Shown one piece after another: positions 26,772 through 35,374 of a DNA stretch of 64,000 nucleotides; the stretch's first letter is position 1; every line of letters starts with the position of its first letter. Below the pieces are notes generated by a model. The model saw only the letters and a list, made by a program, of their open reading frames with translations, was not told where the DNA came from and ran no database searches. This DNA comes from Pseudomonas protegens CHA0. GTDB lineage: Bacteria; Pseudomonadota; Gammaproteobacteria; Pseudomonadales; Pseudomonadaceae. The position numbers were made by a program, and so were the translations under genes. The DNA lies in the NCBI RefSeq assembly GCF_000397205.1, contig NC_021237.1, positions 1,427,001-1,491,000 of the forward strand, read 5' to 3'.

Positions 26772-26794
26772 TGACGGTTTTCCTGCAGCAAGTC

Positions 26795-27505
26795 CTAGTG
26801 GGTCGGCCCGAGGAAGGCCAGCCAGCGGCGTTCAGCGAGGCGGAACAGGCCCACCAGGGCGAAGGTCACGCACAGGTAGATGATGGCGGCGATGCCGAAC
26901 GACTGAAATGTCAGGAAGGTCGCCGAGTTGGCGTCGCGGGCGATTTTCAGGATGTCGGGAATGGTCGCGGTGAAGGCCACTGTGGTGGAGTGCAGCATCA
27001 GGATCACTTCGTTGCTGTAGTAGGGCAACGAGCGGCGCAGGGCCGAGGGCATGATCACGTAGGCGTACAGCTTCCAGCCGCTCAGGCCATAGGCCTTGGC
27101 CGCTTCGACTTCGCCGTGGGCCATGCTGCGGATCGCCCCGGCGAAGATCTCCGTGGTGTAGGCGCAGGTGTTCAGGGCGAAGGCAAGGATGGTGCAGTTC
27201 ATTGCATCGCGAAAGAACGCATCCAGGACTGGCTGTGCGCGAATCGCGGCGATGCTGTAGATCCCGGTGTAGCAGATCAGCAACTGGATATAGAGCGGTG
27301 TGCCACGAAACAGGTAGGTGTAGAACTGCACCGGCCAGCGGATGTAGCGCTTGGGCGAGACCCGGGCGATGGACAGCGGGATCGACACCAAAAAGCCGAT
27401 GCAGATCGAGGCACTGAGCAGCCACATGGTCATGGCCAGGCCGGTCACGTGGTAGCCATCGCTATAAAGGAAGGGACGCCAGTATTCCTGCAGGAGTTCG
27501 ATCAT
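26795..27505 (-). CDS. ABC transporter permease (AotM-like)
   Basis: 236-residue inner-membrane permease of the HisM/AotM type with about five helices. The EAA-like loop is RSMAHGEVEAAKAYGLSGW-K (about 128-147), which docks on the ATPase. Its start overlaps the stop of the other permease gene by four bases (ATGA), so the two are translationally coupled. It forms the membrane channel with the AotQ-like subunit. Confidence 0.93.
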   Translation of the reverse strand: MIELLQEYWRPFLYSDGYHVTGLAMTMWLLSASICIGFLVSIPLSIARVSPKRYIRWPVQFYTYLFRGTPLYIQLLICYTGIYSIAAIRAQPVLDAFFRDAMNCTILAFALNTCAYTTEIFAGAIRSMAHGEVEAAKAYGLSGWKLYAYVIMPSALRRSLPYYSNEVILMLHSTTVAFTATIPDILKIARDANSATFLTFQSFGIAAIIYLCVTFALVGLFRLAERRWLAFLGPTH

Positions 27506-28230
27506 CGCACGGCCTCCCGGGCGCCGGCGGCGTAACGCCGTTCAAGCCTGCGCAGGACAAAGTTGGAGGCACTGGTGATCAACAGGTAGATCAGCGCCGC
27601 CAGAACCAGGAAGTAGAAGAGTTGGTAGGTGCTCTTGCCGGCGTCCTGGGCAGCCTTGACCAGGTCGGCCAGGCCAATGATCGACACCAGGGCCGTGGCC
27701 TTGAGCATCACCATCCAGTTGTTGCCGATGCCTGGCAGGGCAAAGCGCATCATTTGCGGAAAGACCACGAAGCGAAAGCGCTGGCCGCGTTTCAGGCCAT
27801 AGGCGGTGGCCGCTTCCACCTGGCCCCGGGGCACGGCAAGGATCGCCCCGCGAAAGGTTTCGGTGAAGTAGGCGCCATAGATGAAACCCAGGGTGATCAC
27901 CCCGGCGCTGAAGGGGTTGATCTCGATGTAGTCCCACTCCATGAAATCGGTAAAGGAGGTCAACCAGGTTTGCAGGCTGTAGAAAATCAGCAGCATCAGG
28001 ACCAGGTCCGGTACGCCGCGGATCAGGGTGGTGTAGAGCTGGGCCGGAACCCGCAGCAGGGCAACGCTGGACAATTTGGCGCTGGCGCCGATCAGCCCCA
28101 GCAAAACGCTGACCAGCAGCGACAACACCGACAACTTGATGGTCATCCAGGTACCTTCCAGCAGCAGAGGGCCGAAACCCTTCAGGCTGAGCGCGGAAAG
28201 CCCCAGGTTTTTTAGAAGTTCTTCGAGCAT
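27502..28230 (-). CDS. ABC transporter permease (AotQ-like)
   Basis: 242-residue permease from the ATG at 28230 (MLEELLKNLGLSA); the upstream in-frame codon at 28266 would run into the terminator-like hairpin. It has five hydrophobic helices and the loop VPRGQVEAATAYGLKRGQ-R (about 130-149). The HisQ-type partner of AotM. Overlaps the next gene (ATGA) and is separated from the binding-protein gene by a hairpin with a T-run (28252-28280). Confidence 0.92.
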   Translation of the reverse strand: MLEELLKNLGLSALSLKGFGPLLLEGTWMTIKLSVLSLLVSVLLGLIGASAKLSSVALLRVPAQLYTTLIRGVPDLVLMLLIFYSLQTWLTSFTDFMEWDYIEINPFSAGVITLGFIYGAYFTETFRGAILAVPRGQVEAATAYGLKRGQRFRFVVFPQMMRFALPGIGNNWMVMLKATALVSIIGLADLVKAAQDAGKSTYQLFYFLVLAALIYLLITSASNFVLRRLERRYAAGAREAVR

Positions 28231-28251
28231 CGATCTGTGACCCGTAGCGAT

Positions 28252-28280
28252 AAAAAAGGCGCCCATCGAGGATGGGCGCC
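28252..28280 (-). terminator. Terminator-like hairpin between binding-protein and permease genes
   Basis: A perfect 10-bp stem (ggcgcccatc and gatgggcgcc, 28258-28267 and 28271-28280) with a 3-base loop is followed on the minus strand by a six-T run. It lies between the aotJ-like stop and the permease start and would reduce read-through, raising binding-protein levels. Confidence 0.8.
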
Positions 28281-28286
28281 GACAGG

Positions 28287-29069
28287 TTATTTACCGCTGT
28301 AGAGGTTCAGGTCACCGAAGTGTTTTTTCTGGATGGTGGCGTAGGTGCCATCATCGTGTAACGCTTTGATACCTTTATCCAGAAGCGCTTTCAGCTCTTT
28401 GTTACCTTTCGAGATACCCACCGCGGTCTTGGCCGGCAGCAGCGGGTCTTCCACCGGCTTGCTGATCTCATAGTCAGCGCCTTGCGGTGACTTGAGGAAG
28501 CCCAGTTCGGCCTGCAGCATGTCCTGGATCGAGGCATCGAGGCGCCCGGAAGTCAGGTCGGCATAGACCTGGTCCTGGTTCTGATAGGCCTGGGTCTTGA
28601 CCCCGGCCTTGTCCAGCACGGCCTTGGCGTAGGCTTCCTGGATGGTGCCCTGCTCGTAGCCGACGGTCTTGCCCTTGAGCGAGGCGGTGTCTTCGCTCAG
28701 GCCCGAGCCTTTCTTGAACACGAATGCGGTGGGGCCGGAAAACAGTTCGTTGGAGAAGTCGATGACTTTCTCGCGAGCCGGGGTGACGGTCATGGACGAG
28801 ATCACACCGTCGAATTTATTGGCCTTGAGGCCTGGAATCATGCCGTCGAAGTCACTTTCGACCCACTTGCACTTGACCTTCAGCTCGGCACAGATGGCAT
28901 TGCCCAGGTCGATGTCGAAACCCACCAGGCTGCCGTCGGCGGCCTTGGATTCGAAGGGGGCGTAGGAAGGGTCGACGCCGAAGCGCAGTTCCTTGTATTC
29001 CTTGGCCAGCGCGGAGCCGGCGGCCATGCAGAGAGCCAATGCAGAAAGGGTCAGCAATGCTTTTTTCAT
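28287..29069 (-). CDS. Periplasmic basic amino-acid-binding protein (AotJ/ArgT-like)
   Basis: 260 residues with a Sec signal (MKKALLTLSALALCMAAGSALA). It is a cluster F solute-binding protein: the FGVDPSYAPFES block (about 31-42), VGFDIDLGNAICAELK and the ligand-binding FDGVISSMTVTPAREKVIDFS (about 88-108) are typical of lysine/arginine/ornithine-binding proteins. It is the first gene of the transporter operon; the promoter lies in 29070-29394. The substrate is inferred. Confidence 0.93.
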   Translation of the reverse strand: MKKALLTLSALALCMAAGSALAKEYKELRFGVDPSYAPFESKAADGSLVGFDIDLGNAICAELKVKCKWVESDFDGMIPGLKANKFDGVISSMTVTPAREKVIDFSNELFSGPTAFVFKKGSGLSEDTASLKGKTVGYEQGTIQEAYAKAVLDKAGVKTQAYQNQDQVYADLTSGRLDASIQDMLQAELGFLKSPQGADYEISKPVEDPLLPAKTAVGISKGNKELKALLDKGIKALHDDGTYATIQKKHFGDLNLYSGK

Positions 29070-29394
29070 TATTCAATCCCTAAGAACCAATATGAGCGCT
29101 TGTGGCGCATGAGTACTGTTACTGGACCGCATAAGACTTAATGAAAGTAGCAATTTCCGAACCAGAGTCCCGAACAGGTGTTTTAAAAGCGCTGGAAAGC
29201 AGCGACACGAGGGAACCCGTGCGCCGAGATGGGGCGTGATTTTTGGTAGGCGCCAATAAGGTGCGAGGGGGTGGGCAATCTACGATGGGCGAACTGACAG
29301 GGCTGCCAGTGCCAAGCGCGGTTGAGGGCGCCGGTGAGCTGTTCGTTTTGGAGCAGGCCCGCTTGCACAGGACGTGCAAGCGGGTGGGGGAAGG
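29070..29394. promoter_or_regulatory. Region between quiP and the ABC transporter operon
   Basis: 325 bases with no supported gene. It should contain the operon promoter (minus strand, left part). At 29358-29384 a perfect 11-bp stem cccgcttgcac/gtgcaagcggg, five-base loop, lies just after quiP; no T-run follows it on the minus strand. Confidence 0.5.
29358..29384 (-). other. Perfect stem-loop just after the quiP-like gene
   Basis: cccgcttgcac and gtgcaagcggg pair over 11 bases around aggac. It may be a Rho-independent-like 3' end stabiliser; there is no poly-T tail. Confidence 0.6.
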
Positions 29395-31824
29395 TTACTT
29401 GCCTGGAACCAGGGTTAGGCGGGTCTTGCCGTAGCTGCGCTCGAAGTTCTGCGGTTGCATCGGCAGGCTCAGGTACTGGGCCTTGAGCCAGCCGTCGATG
29501 CCGTTGGCATAGTTGGGGCTCACCGGGTTGCCGGACTGGCCGCTGCTGTTGAGGCCCATCAAGGGTTCGCTGAGGCCGAAATCCACGATCAAGCGCAGGG
29601 CCGGTGTATCGGTGATGGCAAAATCCTGCCCCCAACGGTACGCGGCGCTGTTGATGGTGTTGTGGTCGCCCCCGGCCTGAAGCGGGCCACGGATCTGCCG
29701 GCCATTGGCGTTGGTCCACTGGTAGCTGTGCAGCTTGCCCCATTGCCAGGCCTTGCGGTCGGCGCCCAGCAGTTGCTCGCCGGAGCTGATGGCGGCTGCC
29801 AGGCTACGGGCGAGGATGGCTGGCTTATCTTCCTTTTGCGCGGTGCGCGAATCGTCCCAGAACGGGCTGTCTTCCTGGCCCAGCAGGTGGTCGGCCTGGG
29901 CCGAGTAGGAAAGGTTGCCGTTGGCGACGAAGGCTTGCCAGGCGTCACTGGACTCGGGGCCGAGCTTGTCGAGGAAGATCTGCTTGGCGCTCTCCTGCAG
30001 GAACAATTCGTACAACGCCGCGTCGGCCGAGCCGGCGCTGACCTTGCCGTCGAACGCCAGCAAACGGCTATAGGCTTCCCTGGCCTTGGCGCGTTCGGTA
30101 TCGGGCAAGGCCTCGATGGCCTGCTTCAGCGGCTGGGCCATGCCCGGAGCTTCGAACATCTTTTTCAGTTTGGCGGCGAACAGGGTGCTTTGGTCGTACT
30201 GCAGGGCGATCAGGCTGCGGTTGTCCTGCTTGCCGCTGGAGGCCAGACCGGCCATGCGCTCGGCCCGTTCCGGGGCGTGCCAGGAATTGGACAGCTGCAT
30301 GCCGTAGCCCCGCGAGATCACTCGCTGGTTGGCGGTGGCGATCCAGCCCTGGGGCGGGTCCTGGTCGTAGGGGTGGAGCATCGGGTCGGCGTAGCCGTCC
30401 CAGTCGTAACGGCCATCCCAACCCGGTGAAGGCAGCAAGCCTTCGCCTTCGCGGCGGTTGGGGAAGCGCCCGGTGACTTGCCAGCCGATGTTGCTGGCGT
30501 CGGCAAACACCATGTTCAGGGCGATGGCGCGGATTTCCCGACTGGCATCCGAGGCCTTCTCGACGTTCTGCGCCCGGGACAGGTCGAAGAAGGCGTCCAG
30601 GGTCTTGTCGTCCTTGAGCTCCGGCGTCTGCAGGGCCAGGCCGAAACCGTTACCGAGCGCTGCCCCCAGGGCGCTGTTGAGCAGCGGGCCATGGCGGGTT
30701 TCGTACACGGCTTCGCGAATCGGCCGTTGGCCTTTGACGAAATAGGTTTCGTTGCGCACGGTCACCGGCTGCCATTTGCCGTTGTTCTGGTAGTACAGGG
30801 CGTTGCCCTGGCGCTTGAGCTTTTCCAGGAACAGGTCCTGGTTGTCTCCCTCCACCGAGCTCATGCTCCAGGCCACCTTGCCGTTGAAGCCCTGGAGAAT
30901 CGCCGGCAGGCCAGCGATGGACGCGCCAGCGGCCTGGTATTTCGGCGCGCGGATCTGGGTGTAGTACCAGGCTTGCAGGTGGCTGTCGGCGGCCAGCAGG
31001 CTGCGGCCGGTGCGGCTGCGCTGTGGGGCGATGGCCAGGTTGCTGCCGCCGCGGGTGCCCAGGCTGTTGAGCTGGGCCAGACGGTTGATGGCGCGGCTGA
31101 CTTCGTTCAGGCCCGGCACAGTGAGATTCAGGCCCTTGAGCTTTTCCGCTTCGGCCAGGGGCAGGGGTTCATCGGGATAGCTCGGAGTCAGCCACGGCAG
31201 TTTGTCGCTGCCGACTTTCTGCGCCAGCACCAGGGCGTTGATCTCTTCTTGCAGGTTGGCGGACTGGCCGAAGTTCAGCAGGCAGAAGATCAGCGCCGAA
31301 TCCTCGGCTTTCCAGTATTCGGGGGTGTAGCCCTGGGCTGCCAGGTCCGGCGGCAGCTTGTCGCGATAGCGGAACAGGTAGGCGTTGACGCCCCGGGCAT
31401 AGACCTCGAAGAAGCGCTTGATCCGTGGCGACGAAGCCTTGTACAGCTCATCGGCGCTTTTCTTCAGGTTGATCGCGCGCATCAGGCGGTCCACTTCCAG
31501 TGCGTCGGCACCGGACATTTCGGCCAGGCGGCCCTGTGCCAGCAGGCGCAGGGTCACCATCTGGCCAATGCGGTCGCTGGCGTGCACATAGCCCAGGGTG
31601 AACAGGGCGTCATGGAAGCTGCTGCTTTCGATCAGCGGTACGCCGACCGCGTTGCGCCGCACGGAAACGTTCTGTGCCAGGCCCTTGAGCGGTTGCACGC
31701 CAGAGGTGGGGGGCAGGGTGTCTTGAGTGTTCCAGGACTGGCAACCGGCCAGGCTCAGAGCACTGGCCACTGCCGCGGCAACGCCGAACCGGGGAAGAAA
31801 ATGTGAGAAGGCTGGCGAGGCCAT
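29395..31824 (-). CDS. quiP: QuiP-like acyl-homoserine-lactone/penicillin acylase
   Basis: 809-residue Ntn-hydrolase of the penicillin acylase family, starting [14 protein letters not shown] with AGGAG upstream and having a lipobox-like SLAGC, as QuiP of P. aeruginosa (PA1032) does. QuiP hydrolyses acyl-homoserine lactones. The autocatalytic serine is probably Ser261 in [12 protein letters not shown]. Most QuiP proteins I remember read SNNWAIA, and the HLP-containing segment a few residues later is about five residues shorter here (SHLQAWYY). So pocket and processing site have diverged; activity is open. The rest ([27 protein letters not shown]) is canonical. Confidence 0.85.
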   Translation of the reverse strand: MASPAFSHFLPRFGVAAAVASALSLAGCQSWNTQDTLPPTSGVQPLKGLAQNVSVRRNAVGVPLIESSSFHDALFTLGYVHASDRIGQMVTLRLLAQGRLAEMSGADALEVDRLMRAINLKKSADELYKASSPRIKRFFEVYARGVNAYLFRYRDKLPPDLAAQGYTPEYWKAEDSALIFCLLNFGQSANLQEEINALVLAQKVGSDKLPWLTPSYPDEPLPLAEAEKLKGLNLTVPGLNEVSRAINRLAQLNSLGTRGGSNLAIAPQRSRTGRSLLAADSHLQAWYYTQIRAPKYQAAGASIAGLPAILQGFNGKVAWSMSSVEGDNQDLFLEKLKRQGNALYYQNNGKWQPVTVRNETYFVKGQRPIREAVYETRHGPLLNSALGAALGNGFGLALQTPELKDDKTLDAFFDLSRAQNVEKASDASREIRAIALNMVFADASNIGWQVTGRFPNRREGEGLLPSPGWDGRYDWDGYADPMLHPYDQDPPQGWIATANQRVISRGYGMQLSNSWHAPERAERMAGLASSGKQDNRSLIALQYDQSTLFAAKLKKMFEAPGMAQPLKQAIEALPDTERAKAREAYSRLLAFDGKVSAGSADAALYELFLQESAKQIFLDKLGPESSDAWQAFVANGNLSYSAQADHLLGQEDSPFWDDSRTAQKEDKPAILARSLAAAISSGEQLLGADRKAWQWGKLHSYQWTNANGRQIRGPLQAGGDHNTINSAAYRWGQDFAITDTPALRLIVDFGLSEPLMGLNSSGQSGNPVSPNYANGIDGWLKAQYLSLPMQPQNFERSYGKTRLTLVPGK

Positions 31825-31965
31825 GGCAAAGCTCCTGCGGGGGGTAGCGTCGATAAAGGCGCTACGTTAGTGAGCAGGCGAGTGCCGCGCAAGCGGGGGC
31901 AGGAGGTATTTCTCGACGACGCTGCAAATAGCGATCGCCGGCGCGTCAGCGCCTGGCAAAACCCG

Positions 31966-32049
31966 TAGGAGCCGGCTTGCCGGCGAAGAGGCCTTCTGGC
32001 CTTGGCTGGCCCTTGCGGGCACCGTGACTGGCAAGCCAGCTCCTGCAGG
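31966..32049. repeat. REP pair (BIME-like)
   Basis: gtaggagccggcttgccggc at 31967 faces ctggcaagccagctcctgca near 32028. The two inverted copies enclose about 40 bases, between the GST and quiP genes. Confidence 0.85.
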
Positions 32050-32057
32050 CACAAGGC

Positions 32058-32699
32058 TCAGGAGGCGGGATTGACCTGCTCTACCAAGGCATAGGCCCGC
32101 TCGGTAGCCGGCCGGGCCTGGATGCTGTTGAACCAGCGCTGCAGATGCGGGAAGTCCTCGAGTTTCTGGCTCTGCTTCTTGTAGGAAGCGATCCAGGGAT
32201 AGATCGCCATGTCGGCAATGCTGTAGTCGCTGCCGGCGACGAACTTGCGGTCCGCCAGGCGCCGATCGAGCACGCCGTACAGGCGCGCGGTTTCATCCAC
32301 ATAACGTTTGATGGCGTAGGGGATCTTTTCCGGGGCGAACTGGCTGAAGTGATGATTTTGCCCTGCCATCGGCCCCAGCCCGCCCATCTGCCAGAACAGC
32401 CATTGCAGGGCTTCCTGGCGCCCGCGCAGGTCCTGGGGCAGGAACTGGCCGGTCTTTTCCGCGAGGTACAACAGGATCGCCCCGGACTCGAACAGCGACA
32501 GTGGCTGGCCGCCATCGGCGGGTTGGTGGTCAACGATCGCCGGAATGCGGTTGTTGGGCGCGATCTTCAGGAATTCGGGCTTGAATTGCTCACCCAGGCC
32601 GATGTTCACCGGGTACAGGGTGTAGGGCAGGCCGGCTTCTTCCAGGAACAGGGAGATCTTGTGGCCGTTGGGGGTGGTCCAGTAATACAGGTCGATCAT
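32058..32699 (-). CDS. Nu-class glutathione S-transferase (YfcG/YghU-like)
   Basis: 213 residues from the ATG at 32699, with GGAG six bases upstream. N-terminal thioredoxin fold (about 1-85) with TTPNGHKISLFLEE, the Nu-class signature in which the Thr-Asn pair replaces the usual Tyr/Ser, the cis-Pro region NRIPAIVDH and the glutathione-binding LFESGAIL; a C-terminal helical domain (FWQMGGLGPMAGQNHHF) follows. Enzymes of this class have disulfide reductase activity towards small disulfides. A GST gene adjacent to quiP is also found in P. aeruginosa. Single gene, no partner. Confidence 0.88.
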   Translation of the reverse strand: MIDLYYWTTPNGHKISLFLEEAGLPYTLYPVNIGLGEQFKPEFLKIAPNNRIPAIVDHQPADGGQPLSLFESGAILLYLAEKTGQFLPQDLRGRQEALQWLFWQMGGLGPMAGQNHHFSQFAPEKIPYAIKRYVDETARLYGVLDRRLADRKFVAGSDYSIADMAIYPWIASYKKQSQKLEDFPHLQRWFNSIQARPATERAYALVEQVNPAS

Positions 32700-32840
32700 G
32701 GAACGCTCCAATTGGGTTGTATCTGTGCTTAAGGACAGCAAACTCCGGCATTAGGTCGTCCTGTCTGCATTCGATGGCTTGCCTGAACAGCTAAGTGATG
32801 CTCAAGTGCGGCAAATTCAATGACCTCGACAGAGAAAAAC
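32700..32840. promoter_or_regulatory. GST-cysteine hydrolase divergent region
   Basis: 141 bases between divergent genes. No distinctive motif was recognised. Confidence 0.4.
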
Positions 32841-33410
32841 ATGCCCCTTCCGGCCAGCACCGCACTGATGCTCATCGACCAGCAGCAAGGCATCCTCCAG
32901 CCTCGGCTTGGCCCGCGCAACAACCCCGAGGCGCAGGTGCGGATGCTCGAACTGCTGGCCCACTGGCGCGCCCGCGGCTGGCCGGTGATCCATGTGCAAC
33001 ACCTGTCGCGTTCGCCGGATTCGGTGTTCTGGCCCGGGCAGTCGGGGGTGGAGTTTCAACCGTGCTTTGAGCCCCGGGACGGGGAATGGCGGGTTCAGAA
33101 GCAGGTGCCGGATGCGTTTTGCGCCAATTCGCTGGAAGCGGATTTGCGGCGCGAGGGGATTGCCGGGTTGGTGATTGTCGGTGTTGCCACCAACAACTCT
33201 GTGGAGTCGACGGCGCGTACGGCTGGCAACCTGGGCTTTGCCGTGTGGGTGGTGGCCGACGCCTGCTACACCTTCGACAAGCCCGACTTCAGCGGTCGGG
33301 CCCGTAGTGCCGAGGAGGTGCATGCCATGTCGCTGGCCAATCTGGATGGCGAGTACGCCACCGTCCTGGACCTGGCGCAGTTGCTGGCCCAGGAGGCCGG
33401 GCGCAGCTGA
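32841..33410 (+). CDS. Isochorismatase-like cysteine hydrolase family protein
   Basis: 189 residues from the ATG at 32841. The fold's Asp (LMLIDQQQG, about residue 12) and Lys (RVQKQVPDAF, about 84) are in place, as is the cis-peptide GVATNN. The nucleophile position of isochorismatases and nicotinamidases, Cys in TNxCVESTA, reads Ser here (TNNSVESTAR). This is shared by a common nicotinamidase-related subgroup, so it is probably a subfamily trait, with uncertain activity. The in-frame ATG at 32820 is less likely. The gene stands alone between divergent and convergent neighbours. Confidence 0.85.
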   Translation: MPLPASTALMLIDQQQGILQPRLGPRNNPEAQVRMLELLAHWRARGWPVIHVQHLSRSPDSVFWPGQSGVEFQPCFEPRDGEWRVQKQVPDAFCANSLEADLRREGIAGLVIVGVATNNSVESTARTAGNLGFAVWVVADACYTFDKPDFSGRARSAEEVHAMSLANLDGEYATVLDLAQLLAQEAGRS

Positions 33411-33448
33411 AGGCGCAAGTGCTAAGGCAGGCCCCGCCCGCGCTCAGG

Positions 33449-33649
33449 TCAGGCGCCGTGGCACTTCTTGAATTTCTTGCTGCTGCCGCATGGGCAAGGG
33501 TCGTTGCGGCCAACGTCTTTCAGTGCGTTGCGTACCGGCTCCTGGTGGGCGTGGTTGCAGTGCGGGCCGTGAACATGGCCATGGTCGTGATCGTGATGGT
33601 CATGATCGTGGTTGCAGTCAGGGCCATGGACATGAGGTTGCTGGGTCAT
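33449..33649 (-). CDS. His-rich SEC-C motif protein
   Basis: 66 residues. The N-terminal half is extremely His/Asp-rich ([16 protein letters not shown] and [11 protein letters not shown]), and the C-terminus holds the SEC-C zinc motif [19 protein letters not shown]. It is a likely zinc/nickel-binding protein; the SEC-C motif is also the SecA C-terminal zinc finger. It is the last gene of a four-gene leftward cluster with the LEA lipoprotein, YchJ-type protein and methyltransferase-like gene; YchJ has the same SEC-C motif at both ends. Confidence 0.85.
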   Translation of the reverse strand: MTQQPHVHGPDCNHDHDHHDHDHGHVHGPHCNHAHQEPVRNALKDVGRNDPCPCGSSKKFKKCHGA

Positions 33650-33655
33650 TGCGGG

Positions 33656-34141
33656 TTACTCCGGGATAAAATCGCCGGGAATTATCACGCCATTGCGCTT
33701 CAGGTGCACGTCCTGGCCGATGAATAATCCGATTTCCAGTTCCCCTTCGAGGCGGTAGGGGATAGGTCGCTCGGGCTTGCGCAGCAATTTCACCACATCG
33801 CGGATCTGCGGCCACAGGTTGGTCCGCACCGGCACCTTGAAGAAGCGGCTGCTGTGGGGCGTGACGGTGAACCAGTGTTCGTGCTCGCCTTCGCTGAGCA
33901 GGAAGCGCTCCAGGTAGACCTTGTAGGTCAGGCGACGCACGGTCAGGTCGCTGTCGTTGGGGTTATCCACCCGCAGGTGCAGGGTGAAGCGTTGTTCCAG
34001 CAGGTTGGCCTTGACCACCTCGACCTTGACCAGATGCACCGTCGGGTCGACGGACTCATCGCTGAACCAGGAGGCACAACCCGTCAGGCCCAGCGCGCCG
34101 AGCAGGCACAAGGTTCGTAACGCACGCAGCTCACCGATCAT
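33656..34141 (-). CDS. LEA type 2 (WHy domain) lipoprotein
   Basis: 161 residues from the ATG at 34141 with GGGAGT upstream. Lipoprotein signal (LGLTGC, lipidated Cys about 22), then a single LEA_2/WHy beta-sandwich: VEVVKANLLEQRFTLHLRVDNPNDSDLTVRRLTYKVYLERF (about 40-80) and a PYRLEGELEIGLF strand near the end. Such bacterial lipoproteins are associated with stress or outer-membrane processes, but no biochemical function is known. Seven bases separate its stop from the SEC-C gene start. Confidence 0.85.
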   Translation of the reverse strand: MIGELRALRTLCLLGALGLTGCASWFSDESVDPTVHLVKVEVVKANLLEQRFTLHLRVDNPNDSDLTVRRLTYKVYLERFLLSEGEHEHWFTVTPHSSRFFKVPVRTNLWPQIRDVVKLLRKPERPIPYRLEGELEIGLFIGQDVHLKRNGVIIPGDFIPE

Positions 34142-34205
34142 TGCAAGACTCCCTCTGGATGCCGGTGCCCATCCTGGGCCCGGGTTGGTATCGGCCGGTA
34201 GTGGC

Positions 34206-34682
34206 TCAGCGGCTGAAATAGCTGGCGCAGCACTTCTTGAACTTGTGCCCGCTGCCACAGGGGCAGGCGTCGTTGCGGCCGGATTTGAGGGGAACCGTGG
34301 GGTCGATGAAATACCAGCGTCCCTGGTTCTGCACGAAGGATGAGCGTTCGCGGTGGCTATGCTCGCCCTGGCTGTCGTGCCAGCGGGCAGTAAAGGTGAC
34401 AAAGGCATGCTCGGGCTGGCCGCCGAAGACTTCCGAGCTTTCGACCTGCAACCCCAGCCAGGTGCTTTGGGCGCTCCAGTCGCTGATGGACTGGCGATCC
34501 AGGCCCGCCTGTTGCGCCGGCAGGGTGGTGGCCAGCAGGTAATCCACCTGCCCCAGCACATAGGCACTGTAGCGCGAACGCATCAGGGCTTCCGCGCAGG
34601 GCGCGGGATGGCCGGCATGGTAGTGGCCGCAGCAGGCATCCAGCAGGTTGCCGCTGCCGCAGGGACAAATCGAGGCACTCAT
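34206..34682 (-). CDS. ychJ: YchJ-family protein with two SEC-C motifs
   Basis: 158 residues, from the ATG at 34682. SEC-C motifs are at both ends: [16 protein letters not shown] (about 4-19) and [19 protein letters not shown] (C-terminal). The central NTF2-like domain has [25 protein letters not shown] and FVTFTARW. This matches YchJ and the UPF0225 family; the function is unknown. It begins four bases after the methyltransferase-like gene and is followed by the LEA lipoprotein gene. Confidence 0.9.
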   Translation of the reverse strand: MSASICPCGSGNLLDACCGHYHAGHPAPCAEALMRSRYSAYVLGQVDYLLATTLPAQQAGLDRQSISDWSAQSTWLGLQVESSEVFGGQPEHAFVTFTARWHDSQGEHSHRERSSFVQNQGRWYFIDPTVPLKSGRNDACPCGSGHKFKKCCASYFSR

Positions 34683-34686
34683 TGTG

Positions 34687-35184
34687 TTACCACCAATACT
34701 TTCCAAAGTTTTCCGGGTTTGCCCAGAATCGTGAGTTGAGCCAATCGGGCACTTGCTTGTATTCAAGCAGATCGTAGGTGAACAGGGTCAGGACCTGTTC
34801 ATCGCGCTGAAAGCGTTCGCTGGCCTGCAACGCCAGGGAATAGAAGTCGGTTTCCTGCCAGCCGCAGGCACACAGGTCGGCCAGCACGGCGATCCGGCTG
34901 GCATTGAGGTTGCGAATGCCCCCAAGCAGGTTCAGGCCGTCGCGCTTGGGCAAGTGCTCCAGGCAATCCACGGCCAGGGCCAGGTCGAAACGCCGCGCTG
35001 CCAGTTCCGCAGGCAGAGGGCCGGGTGCCGCCTGGGCCACTTGGGTCGTGGGGTGGGCCTCCTTGAAGGCAGCCAGGGCGGGGAAGTCGCTGGCACCGAT
35101 CAGCAGCAGCTGTTGTGGTGCGTAGCGATCCAGCAAAGCCGCCAGGGCCTGCTGCGGGGTACGGTTGGAAATGCCGGCGCTCAT
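34687..35184 (-). CDS. Putative methyltransferase-like protein (unassigned)
   Basis: 165 residues. A Rossmann-like opening ([18 protein letters not shown], about 22-40) and a later [23 protein letters not shown] (about 88-110) recall SAM-dependent class I methyltransferases in which the catalytic domain is shortened; a complete glycine-rich motif I is not clear. The C-terminus ([32 protein letters not shown]) is distinctive. An equivalent gene sits beside the YchJ-type gene in P. aeruginosa. I would not assign a substrate. Confidence 0.7.
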   Translation of the reverse strand: MSAGISNRTPQQALAALLDRYAPQQLLLIGASDFPALAAFKEAHPTTQVAQAAPGPLPAELAARRFDLALAVDCLEHLPKRDGLNLLGGIRNLNASRIAVLADLCACGWQETDFYSLALQASERFQRDEQVLTLFTYDLLEYKQVPDWLNSRFWANPENFGKYWW

Positions 35185-35374
35185 CTTAGCTCCTCGGTCA
35201 GAACGCTAAAGACTAGCGTGCCGGCATCTGCGGGCCTAGAGCGGTTCACCACTAAATCGGCGAACCTCCCGTGTTTACGGGGCGAAACCGGTGATAGCCA
35301 GGTGCTGGCGCAGATGAAATGCGCGGTCTTTACTCCGTGAATCGGCCTTGAGCCGATCCCTCAGGAGAAATCAG
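35185..35374. promoter_or_regulatory. Divergent promoter region before the first OmpA gene
   Basis: 190 bases. The Shine-Dalgarno AGGAGA (about 35363) precedes the OmpA gene by seven bases, and a hairpin (cggccttgagccg-like, about 35344) precedes that. No motif was assigned. Confidence 0.4.

Noticed and set aside
29183-29743. A minus-strand frame across the end of quiP.
   Set aside because: It is out of frame with quiP and not a gene; quiP itself reads uninterrupted in its own frame to 29395, so no pseudogene call is made.
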